From the NCBI GenBank assembly GCA_903839585.1, contig CAIMCU010000132.1, forward strand, positions 1 through 8,720: a stretch of DNA of 8,720 bases, in the 5' to 3' direction. The number at the start of each line of letters is the position of its first letter. The stretch's first letter is position 1. Shown piece after piece: positions 1 through 6,067 of the stretch. Under the pieces are notes generated by a model, which had not been told where the DNA came from, did no database searches, and saw only the letters and a list, made by a program, of their open reading frames with translations. Made by a program: the position numbers and the translations under genes. The DNA comes from an uncultured Actinomycetes bacterium. GTDB lineage: Bacteria; Actinomycetota; Actinomycetes; Nanopelagicales; Nanopelagicaceae.

Positions 1-543
1 GAAACCCTCAGCGCCCACAACCTTTAGGTACTTTTCAATCTCTAATTCATAGATTAACTCCACACCATCTTCGGGGTCGATTTGTTCACCTTTGAAGTCA
101 AAGCGCAAACCTTTAATCACATGAATTGATGGCGCGTTGTCAGGTGCGACTGTGTATCGAAGAGTTTTAACCCCTGGAAAGCTTGAGATCCAGTTCCAAG
201 ATCCGAGAAGTAACTCTTTTCCAAACCCCTGATTTTGCTTCTGTGGCACGATCCCGTATCCGATTTCAATCATTCCATTCGTATCTGGAAAGTCATGAAA
301 TCCAGATGATCCGACAATCTCTCTCGTAGCTTTCTCAACCGCTATAAAAAGCCCTATCTCTGCAAATGATGGATCAGCATTTACTCTAGGAATTCTATGC
401 CGCATTGGATTTGGACCCTCGATCAGATGTTTATAAGGATTACTAAATCCATCCCAACCAGGCTCTAATCCTGATGCGTAAGTTTGATACTCATCTAAGG
501 AAAGGGAGCGGCAGGACAATCTGGCCGTTTCGAACGAGGACAT
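1..543 (-). CDS. GNAT-family N-acetyltransferase (RimJ/RimL-like), 3' end cut by window edge
   Basis: The reading frame is open on the minus strand from an ATG at 543 to base 1 (181 codons), so the C-terminus lies outside the window. RimJ/RimL-type enzymes are usually about 170-190 residues, so only a little is probably missing. The product begins MSSFETARLSCRSL, the usual 'T-x-R-L-x-x-R-x-L' opening of this family. The acetyl-CoA pyrophosphate-binding motif A is visible around residues 117-128 (GIVPQKQNQGFGKEL, fitting Q/R-x-x-G-x-G). It is followed by the motif B signature with an Asn-x-x-Ser step (PDNAPSIHVIKGLRF). The family moves an acetyl group from acetyl-CoA to an amine such as a protein N-terminus, an antibiotic or a small metabolite; the substrate cannot be read here. 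No signal peptide or membrane segment is seen, so it is cytosolic. An in-frame ATG at 555 with a weak GGGA 6 bases upstream is an alternative start. It diverges from the zinc-ribbon gene. Confidence 0.85.
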   Translation of the reverse strand, partial: MSSFETARLSCRSLSLDEYQTYASGLEPGWDGFSNPYKHLIEGPNPMRHRIPRVNADPSFAEIGLFIAVEKATREIVGSSGFHDFPDTNGMIEIGYGIVPQKQNQGFGKELLLGSWNWISSFPGVKTLRYTVAPDNAPSIHVIKGLRFDFKGEQIDPEDGVELIYELEIEKYLKVVGAEGF

Positions 544-647
544 GTCGGAAAGCATACATATTCCCAAGAACGCATAATGTATCGATTGGCCACGAGTGTG
601 TTATCCACTAGAATTTCCCCAGAACGTTCAAGATTTTAAAGTTAAAT
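544..647. promoter_or_regulatory. Divergent intergenic region with candidate promoters
   Basis: This gap of about 100 bases separates the minus-strand acetyltransferase from the plus-strand zinc-ribbon gene and must hold both promoters. On the plus strand TAAAGT at 637-642 fits the actinobacterial -10 form TANNNT and would start transcription near 648-649; no convincing -35 is visible. On the minus strand TACATT (near 576-571) and TATGCT (556-551) are both possible -10 boxes for the acetyltransferase. The region also contains TTATCCACT at 601-609, one mismatch from the DnaA box consensus, and an 8-base palindrome GAACGTTC at 622-629. All of these are short matches and could be chance. Confidence 0.4.
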
Positions 648-654
648 ATGGGTC

Positions 655-660
655 GGGAGG
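655..660 (+). promoter_or_regulatory. Shine-Dalgarno site that sets the start of the zinc-ribbon gene
   Basis: GGGAGG at 655-660 is the best ribosome-binding site in the window. It lies inside the longest possible reading frame (ATG at 648) and 5 bases before the ATG at 666 (2 bases before the one at 663). It therefore argues that translation starts at 666, giving a protein beginning MKASLSDQRS, the MKA-type N-terminus I expect for actinobacterial members of this family. Confidence 0.7.
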
Positions 661-665
661 CGATG

Positions 666-1394
666 ATGAAAGCCAGCCTAAGTGACCAAAGATCGATTCT
701 TGATATTCAAAACTTTGACTTCACAACATCTACTCTGAGCAATAAAGCCAATACCCTTCCAGAGATTGCAGAGATTAACTCGCTGACAATTAAGCAGAAT
801 AATGCGCGAGATCTTCGCATCGCTGCAGAAACAGAGCTCAACGATGTTAAGCGCGAGCTTGCAAGAGCTGAAGGTGATGTAGAGCAGATAGTTACACGTA
901 TTACTCGAGATGAGGCCAGACTTTCCTCCGGCAATAGCGCAGCAAAGGAGTTAGAGCAGCTCCAACATGAACTTGGCACTTTAGGCGCACGCAGAAGCGA
1001 GCTAGAAGAGGTCGAACTCGAAATTATGATGCGCGTTGATGGAATCAAGGCTCGCATCGATGAACTCAAGAACCAGGAGAGTGAGTTCGCACTTGAAATT
1101 GCGAACTTAGAGATTCGAAAAGAGAACGCCCTTACCGTCATTGGTGCTGATTTAGAAGCGATCGCCCAGGATAGAGCCCGCACTATTTCCTCAATCGATA
1201 AAGCCCTTGTTGAGCTCTACGAGAAGATTAAGTCCAACAACAATGGAACAGGTGCCGCAGCCTTGGTGGGAAATCAATGCAAAGGCTGCCACTTAACAAT
1301 CAACACGGTAGAGCTCCAGAGAATCTCAGGACTTCCTGATGATGAGTTAGTCCGGTGCGAAGAGTGCCGCTGCATACTGGTGAGGGACCATTAA
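666..1394 (+). CDS. Zinc-ribbon coiled-coil protein (zf-RING_7 / CT398-like family)
   Basis: This 242-residue cytosolic protein starts at ATG 666, chosen because GGGAGG sits 5 bases upstream; the frame can extend to ATG 648 (248 residues). Residues about 10-185 are rich in Glu, Lys, Arg, Ala and Leu in a heptad-like pattern. They should form a long antiparallel coiled-coil hairpin. The C-terminus is a C4 zinc ribbon with CxxC pairs at Cys205/Cys208 (CKGC) and Cys231/Cys234 (CEEC). A fifth Cys follows at 236. This matches the family of Rv2229c of M. tuberculosis and chlamydial CT398. The biochemical role is not settled; a nucleic-acid-binding or scaffold role is inference from the fold. The next gene, an RNase HI fusion, starts 3 bases after the stop, and this pairing is conserved in actinobacteria, suggesting a shared transcript and perhaps a related job in nucleic-acid metabolism. 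Confidence 0.88.
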   Translation: MKASLSDQRSILDIQNFDFTTSTLSNKANTLPEIAEINSLTIKQNNARDLRIAAETELNDVKRELARAEGDVEQIVTRITRDEARLSSGNSAAKELEQLQHELGTLGARRSELEEVELEIMMRVDGIKARIDELKNQESEFALEIANLEIRKENALTVIGADLEAIAQDRARTISSIDKALVELYEKIKSNNNGTGAAALVGNQCKGCHLTINTVELQRISGLPDDELVRCEECRCILVRDH

Positions 1395-1397
1395 TTT

Positions 1398-2480
1398 ATG
1401 GCTCGTCACTTCAAATTAACTGCAGATGGTGGCTCTCGAGGTAATCCCGGTCCAGCTGGTTATGGCGCTGTTGTTACAGAAAATGGAAAGATCCTTGCGG
1501 AGTTATACGACGTCATCGGAGTTGCAACGAACAATGTGGCTGAGTACAGCGGCTTATTAGCTGGACTTACCTTTATAAACAACTTAGATCCACTGGGTAC
1601 CGTCGAGGTGCACATGGATAGCAAGTTAGTAGTCGAGCAGATGTCAGGACGTTGGCAGATAAAGCATGCAGATATGCGTGAGTTAGCCAAGAAGTGCAGA
1701 GATGCTCATACCGCCTCACTCGTTGAGTACTCATGGATTCCACGTGATCAAAACTCTCATGCAGATCGCCTTGCCAATAAGGCTCTCGATGGTGGAGTAG
1801 CTAATGAGCCGGTAAAGGTAATTCAGGAGAACTACTTATCTGATCGACTTCGTGGCAGTGAAGTACCAACGATGGTTTATTTAGTGCGCCATGGTGAAAC
1901 AATCTTGACCCCTGAACGAAAGTTCTCAGGTACAGGAACACTCGATCCAGAGTTAACCAAAGCGGGACTAGTACAAGCACAAGCGGTAGCAAGAGAAGTC
2001 GCTAAGTTAGAGCCAGAGGTTTTGATCGCCTCACCACTTCGACGTACCTCTCAAACTGCACAAGCTATAGCCGATGCAACAGGACTTGAGATTGTTTACG
2101 ATGAAATTTGGTTCGAACTATCCTTTGGAAACTGGGATGGCTTTTCAGCCGATGAGATACGCGCCCAACATCCAGGTGAGTACCAAGCCTGGCTTAACTC
2201 AACCTCTTACGCACCTGAAGGTGGAGAGTCATACGACCAAGCTGCAGAGCGCGTAGATGATGCTTTAGAGAAACTTGTTTCGCAGTACCCGGGTAAGCGC
2301 GTTGTTGTTGTTACTCATAATGGAATTATCAAGTTAGCTGCTGCGCTGGCAACAGGTGCACCTACCCAGGCCGTCTTTCACTTGGATGCAGGCCCATGCT
2401 CTCTATCAAGTATTTCAATCTGGCCATCAGATGGCTTGCGTGCACTCCGTAGCTTGAACGAGCGCGGCCACCACCGCTAA
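1398..2480 (+). CDS. rnhC: Bifunctional RNase HI / histidine phosphatase (RnhC, CobC-like domain)
   Basis: This is a 360-residue, two-domain cytosolic protein of the Rv2228c/RnhC type. Residues 1-135 are RNase HI, which cuts the RNA strand of RNA-DNA hybrids using two metal ions. All four catalytic acids are present: Asp10 (in ADGGSRGNPGP), Glu49 (NNVAEYSG), Asp74 (HMDSK) and Asp123 (HADRLAN). After a linker of about 20 residues, residues 158-350 form a phosphoglycerate-mutase-like phosphatase. It has the Arg164-His165-Gly166 motif, Arg215 (SPLRRTSQTA), Glu240 (FELSFGNWDG) and the second catalytic His307 (VVTHNG). The mycobacterial homologue is known for RNase H activity; the phosphatase domain resembles CobC (alpha-ribazole phosphatase), but its substrate here is uncertain. 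Both active sites look intact. The gene starts 3 bases after the zinc-ribbon stop with only a weak, distant GAGGG, so translation is probably coupled. Confidence 0.95.
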   Translation: MARHFKLTADGGSRGNPGPAGYGAVVTENGKILAELYDVIGVATNNVAEYSGLLAGLTFINNLDPLGTVEVHMDSKLVVEQMSGRWQIKHADMRELAKKCRDAHTASLVEYSWIPRDQNSHADRLANKALDGGVANEPVKVIQENYLSDRLRGSEVPTMVYLVRHGETILTPERKFSGTGTLDPELTKAGLVQAQAVAREVAKLEPEVLIASPLRRTSQTAQAIADATGLEIVYDEIWFELSFGNWDGFSADEIRAQHPGEYQAWLNSTSYAPEGGESYDQAAERVDDALEKLVSQYPGKRVVVVTHNGIIKLAAALATGAPTQAVFHLDAGPCSLSSISIWPSDGLRALRSLNERGHHR

Positions 2481-2492
2481 GCATTAACCACC

Positions 2493-3206
2493 ATGGCCAA
2501 GAGTTCAACCGTTGTCATTATTCCAACATACAACGAGGCTGAAAGTATTCGTATCCTGCTTACAGAGCTTCTTGAACTCGATGCTGATTTTATTCTCGTC
2601 GATGATGCGTCTATCGATGGCACCGCAGGTATCGCTAAGGAGATTGCTCAATCACGGTTGACGGTGCTTTCACGTCCGTCAAAGCTAGGGCTAGGTAGCG
2701 CATATATCGCTGGCTATACCTTTGCACTTAGTCAAGGTTATTCAACTTTGATTCAAATGGATGCAGATGGGTCACACCAAGTAAGAGACCTTGTATTGAT
2801 GAAGAAAAAGTTTGATGCAGATCAAAGCATCGACCTGATAATTGGTTCACGTTGGATTCCTGGGGGCAGTGTTGAGAACTGGCCAAAGCAGCGTGAGTAT
2901 CTTTCGAGAGTAGCGAATAAGTACTCAAAACTTGCACTTGGGGTAAAGGTAAATGACATGACTGCAGGGTTTCGCATTTACCGCTCATCTTTGTTAAAGA
3001 GAATGAACCTGGATCTCATTACATCTGAGGGTTATAGCTTTCAGATTGAGATGACCCGTGAGGCTGACCGAATAGATGCAAATATTGTTGAGTATCCGAT
3101 TACCTTCGTTGAACGCAGTTTCGGTAAAAGCAAGATGAGCCCAGAGATTGTGCGAGAGGCGATATTAAAGGTGTCACAGTGGGGGATTCGGCGCCTCTTT
3201 CCATAA
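2493..3206 (+). CDS. ppm1: Polyprenol monophosphomannose synthase (GT2 family, Ppm1/DPM1 synthase domain)
   Basis: This is a 237-residue family 2 glycosyltransferase that should move mannose from GDP-mannose to polyprenyl phosphate, giving the lipid-linked donor for mannosylated glycolipids and glycoproteins. The GT-A fold signatures are in order: the nucleotide-binding IIPTYNEAE near residues 9-17, VDDASIDGT at 36-44, and the metal-binding DAD at Asp90-Asp92 (IQMDADGSH). GSRWIPGG follows, then NDMTAGFR, and ERSFGKSKMS near the C-terminus, a pattern very like the synthase domain of mycobacterial Ppm1. There are no transmembrane helices, so it acts at the inner face of the membrane as a peripheral enzyme. 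In M. tuberculosis this domain is fused to an apolipoprotein N-acyltransferase; here it stands alone. The ATG lies 12 bases after the rnhC stop with no visible Shine-Dalgarno site, suggesting coupled translation. A GT2 of slightly different acceptor specificity is the main alternative. Confidence 0.88.
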   Translation: MAKSSTVVIIPTYNEAESIRILLTELLELDADFILVDDASIDGTAGIAKEIAQSRLTVLSRPSKLGLGSAYIAGYTFALSQGYSTLIQMDADGSHQVRDLVLMKKKFDADQSIDLIIGSRWIPGGSVENWPKQREYLSRVANKYSKLALGVKVNDMTAGFRIYRSSLLKRMNLDLITSEGYSFQIEMTREADRIDANIVEYPITFVERSFGKSKMSPEIVREAILKVSQWGIRRLFP

Positions 3207-3218
3207 GTAATCCCTCCC
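3179..3218. repeat. Imperfect inverted repeat over the hutU promoter (candidate operator)
   Basis: GTGGGGGATT (3179-3188) and AATCCCTCCC (3209-3218) are imperfect inverted copies: 8 of 10 positions pair and the inner GGGATT/AATCCC is perfect, with a 20-base spacer. The centre, near 3198, falls on the expected -35 position of the hutU promoter, and the repeat spans the 3' end and stop codon of the mannose synthase gene. It could be an operator for a dimeric regulator, a weak RNA stem closing the upstream operon, or chance. No U-tract follows, so it is not a standard intrinsic terminator. Confidence 0.3.
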
Positions 3219-3233
3219 AGATACTGTGTCCCC
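3198..3233 (+). promoter_or_regulatory. Putative leaderless promoter of hutU
   Basis: TACTGT at 3222-3227 fits the actinobacterial -10 pattern TANNNT and is followed by exactly six bases (GTCCCC) and the hutU ATG at 3234. With the usual geometry the first transcribed base would be the A of the start codon, giving a leaderless mRNA. In agreement, no Shine-Dalgarno sequence precedes the ATG. The -35 (TTCCAT, 3199-3204) is poor. The promoter lies in the 27-base gap and the end of the preceding gene, so hutUIH is probably its own transcription unit. Confidence 0.5.
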
Positions 3234-4895
3234 ATGACATCTAACCCGCGCATTTTGCATGCAGCTACCGGATCGAAACTGACAGCAAAGGGTTGGGGCC
3301 AGGAAGCAGCTATTCGAATGCTGCATAACAACTTAGATCCCGCAGTAGCAGAGCATCCAGAGAACTTAGTTGTTTACGGTGGCACAGGTAAGGCTGCACG
3401 AAACTGGCCGTCCTTTGATGCGATTGTAAAAAGCCTGACAAATCTTAAGGATGATGAAACTTTATTAGTCCAATCTGGAAAACCTGTTGGCGTATTCCAA
3501 ACACACGAATGGGCGCCAAGAGTTTTAATCGCTAACTCAAACCTCGTTGGTGACTGGGCTAACTGGCCAGAGTTTCGCAGATTAGAGCACTTAGGTTTAA
3601 CGATGTACGGTCAGATGACAGCTGGTTCATGGATCTACATCGGGACTCAAGGAATTTTGCAGGGAACATACGAAACCTTTGCCGCGGTTGCGCAAAAACG
3701 ATTCAACGGAACGCTCCAGGGAACTCTGACCCTTACAGGCGGATGTGGCGGTATGGGCGGAGCCCAACCATTAGCTGTCACCATGAACGGTGGAGTCTGC
3801 TTGATTATCGATATCGATAAGACCCGTTTGGAAAAACGGATTGAAACACGATACCTAGATGAGATCGCAGACAACATCGATGACGCGGTTGAGCGCGTGC
3901 TTAAAGCTAAGAGTTTAAAGATTCCACTTTCCGTAGGACTTGTCGGAAACGCAGCTGAGCTATTTCCACTACTTCTTTCGATGGATGTTCCTATCGACAT
4001 TGTTACCGATCAAACCTCAGCACACGATCCTTTTTCCTATATTCCAATCGGTGTAGATGTTGCCGAAGCTGCACAGATGGCCAAAGATAACCCTACCGAC
4101 TTCACGAAGAGATCTCAGGAGTCAATGGCCAAGCACGTAGAGGCGATGGTTGGCTTTATGGATAAAGGCGCCGAGGTTTTTGATTACGGAAACTCAATTC
4201 GTGATGAGGCACGTCAAGGTGGATACAGCAGAGCCTTTAACTTCCCAGGGTTTGTTCCTGCCTATATCCGACCACTTTTCTGCGAAGGTAAGGGACCCTT
4301 TAGATGGGTTGCACTCTCTGGAGATCCGAAGGATATTTACCGAACCGATAAAGCCGTTCTCGATCTCTTTCCAGAGAATGAGGGCTTGCATCGATGGATC
4401 ACCATGGCGCAGGAGAAGGTTGCCTTCCAAGGATTGCCAGCGAGAATCTGCTGGTTAGGTTACGGAGAGCGAGACAAAGCCGGTCTTGCATTTAATGATT
4501 TAGTTGCAAAAGGTGAGGTCTCTGCGCCGATTGTTATCGGACGTGATCACTTAGATTGTGGCTCTGTTGCATCCCCTTACCGCGAAACAGAGGCGATGCT
4601 CGATGGCTCCGATGCGATTGCAGATTGGCCGCTACTGAATGCAATGGTAAATATCTCATCAGGTGCTTCATGGGTCTCACTTCACCATGGTGGCGGAGTT
4701 GGCATGGGTCGCTCTATGCACGCAGGACAGGTTTCTGTTGCTGATGGAACAAAGTTAGCTGCGCAAAAGCTTGCACGTGTATTGACCAACGATCCAGGAA
4801 TGGGAGTAATCCGTCACGCAGATGCTGGGTATGAGCATGCAATCGATACCGCACATCAACGCCATGTTCACGTGCCGATGCTGGATACAGAATGA
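3234..4895 (+). CDS. hutU: Urocanate hydratase (urocanase)
   Basis: This 553-residue enzyme has the full length of bacterial urocanases (about 550-560). It converts urocanate to 4-imidazolone-5-propionate, the second step of histidine breakdown, using tightly bound NAD+ as an electrophile in the cytosol. Family signatures run along the whole chain: [11 protein letters not shown] at residues 48-58, the glycine-rich [14 protein letters not shown] from 168 on, and [13 protein letters not shown] containing Cys406, which corresponds to the conserved active-site Cys of the Pseudomonas enzyme. [15 protein letters not shown] and [15 protein letters not shown] follow near the C-terminus. The ATG at 3234 lacks a ribosome-binding site but is placed for leaderless initiation. 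Its last bases overlap the hutI start (ATGA), so the two are translationally coupled. It is the first gene of the hutUIH operon, and its expression probably responds to histidine or urocanate, though no regulator gene lies in the window. Confidence 0.97.
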   Translation: MTSNPRILHAATGSKLTAKGWGQEAAIRMLHNNLDPAVAEHPENLVVYGGTGKAARNWPSFDAIVKSLTNLKDDETLLVQSGKPVGVFQTHEWAPRVLIANSNLVGDWANWPEFRRLEHLGLTMYGQMTAGSWIYIGTQGILQGTYETFAAVAQKRFNGTLQGTLTLTGGCGGMGGAQPLAVTMNGGVCLIIDIDKTRLEKRIETRYLDEIADNIDDAVERVLKAKSLKIPLSVGLVGNAAELFPLLLSMDVPIDIVTDQTSAHDPFSYIPIGVDVAEAAQMAKDNPTDFTKRSQESMAKHVEAMVGFMDKGAEVFDYGNSIRDEARQGGYSRAFNFPGFVPAYIRPLFCEGKGPFRWVALSGDPKDIYRTDKAVLDLFPENEGLHRWITMAQEKVAFQGLPARICWLGYGERDKAGLAFNDLVAKGEVSAPIVIGRDHLDCGSVASPYRETEAMLDGSDAIADWPLLNAMVNISSGASWVSLHHGGGVGMGRSMHAGQVSVADGTKLAAQKLARVLTNDPGMGVIRHADAGYEHAIDTAHQRHVHVPMLDTE

Positions 4896-6067
4896 CCTCA
4901 AAGCTTTTATTTAATATTGGGCAGTTAGTTACAAATGATCCAGCACATGATGGAACTAAGTTGGGCATCATCCATGATGCAGCTCTCCTTATCGAGGACA
5001 ACGTCATCGCTTGGGCTGGCCCTAACTCACAAGCACCGACCCACCACATTAAGAGCCGTATAGATGTACATGGATTAGCTGTAGTTCCTGGCTTCGTCGA
5101 TAGCCACACACACATGGTTTTTGCAGGGGACCGGTCACAGGAGTTTCGAGCAAGGATGCTGGGTGAGAGTTACTCAGCCGGTGGAATCATGCAGACGGTT
5201 GAGAAAACCCGTGCTGCAAGTGATGAAGAGCTAACTCGCAACGCTGGTGCCCTCTTTGACGAGGCAAACGCCTCAGGAAGTACGACTATTGAGTGTAAGT
5301 CGGGATACGGATTAACCGTTAAGGATGAACAACGTTCATTAGAGATCGCTAAATCATTTACAGATGAAACCACATTTCTAGGTGCTCACGTCATTCCTGC
5401 TGAACACAGGATGAGCCCCAAGGATTATGTGGAGCTAGTTACCGGCCCAATGTTGGATGCGGTGCTCCCATACGCTAAATGGATCGATGTGTTTTGCGAC
5501 AAAGGATCCTTTTCTGTTGAGGATGCGCGAACTATCTTGAAAGCTGGAATGGCTAAAGGGCTTCTTCCAAGGTTGCATGCAAATCAACTACAGCAAAGCC
5601 AAGGAATCGCATTAGGCGTAGAGCTTGGAGCTGCCTCCGTAGATCATGTGACGCACTTTAATGAAAAGGACATCCAACTCTTATCAGGATCAAATACTGT
5701 TGCAACGCTTTTACCTGGCGCTGAGTTTTCTACACGCTCTGTCTACCCTGATGTTAGAAGGTTGCTAGAGGCAAACATCACCGTAGCCCTTGCCTCAGAT
5801 TGCAACCCGGGAAGCTCTTACACAACAAGCATGCCTTTCATGATTGCTCTGGCTGTAAGGGATATGCACTTCTCTCCAGAGCAGGCGCTGTGGTCTGCAA
5901 CAATGGGTGGAGCAAAAGCTCTGCAACGAAGCGATGTTGGTCATCTCTTTGAGGGCGCGCTTGCTGATTTTGTTGTTTTGAAGGAAAAATCCTATATTCA
6001 CCTGGCATACCGTCCAGGTGTGAACTTAATAGAACAGGTATGGCGCAATGGCATCAAAATCAAGTAG
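4892..6067 (+). CDS. hutI: Imidazolonepropionase
   Basis: This 391-residue amidohydrolase-superfamily enzyme opens the imidazolone ring of 4-imidazolone-5-propionate by hydrolysis to N-formimidoyl-L-glutamate, the third step of the pathway. The metal site is visible: the HxH pair His72/His74 ([16 protein letters not shown]), His229 (LPRLHANQL) and Asp303 ([11 protein letters not shown]). The substrate-loop signatures ECKSGYGL and [11 protein letters not shown] lie between them. The length is slightly under the usual 400 or so, with no sign of damage. It is cytosolic with no signal peptide. The start codon overlaps the hutU stop as ATGA, and no strong Shine-Dalgarno site precedes it, so it depends on termination-reinitiation from hutU. 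Its own 3' end overlaps the hutH start by 20 bases. Confidence 0.97.
   Translation: MTSKLLFNIGQLVTNDPAHDGTKLGIIHDAALLIEDNVIAWAGPNSQAPTHHIKSRIDVHGLAVVPGFVDSHTHMVFAGDRSQEFRARMLGESYSAGGIMQTVEKTRAASDEELTRNAGALFDEANASGSTTIECKSGYGLTVKDEQRSLEIAKSFTDETTFLGAHVIPAEHRMSPKDYVELVTGPMLDAVLPYAKWIDVFCDKGSFSVEDARTILKAGMAKGLLPRLHANQLQQSQGIALGVELGAASVDHVTHFNEKDIQLLSGSNTVATLLPGAEFSTRSVYPDVRRLLEANITVALASDCNPGSSYTTSMPFMIALAVRDMHFSPEQALWSATMGGAKALQRSDVGHLFEGALADFVVLKEKSYIHLAYRPGVNLIEQVWRNGIKIK

Noticed and set aside
622..629. Palindrome GAACGTTC as a possible SOS (LexA) box
   Set aside because: The actinobacterial LexA site has a spacer between GAAC and GTTC; an 8-base contiguous palindrome is expected by chance and neither flanking gene is a typical SOS gene.
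707..1183. 158-codon serine-rich open frame on the minus strand
   Set aside because: It lies wholly antisense to the coiled-coil gene; its serine richness is what the reverse complement of Glu/Ala/Leu codons gives, and it has no ribosome-binding site.
3647..4000. 117-codon minus-strand open frame inside hutU
   Set aside because: It is a shadow of the conserved urocanase reading frame with no independent features.
4714..5115. 133-codon minus-strand open frame across the hutU/hutI junction
   Set aside because: It is antisense to two highly conserved enzymes, shows no recognisable domain and has no start signal.
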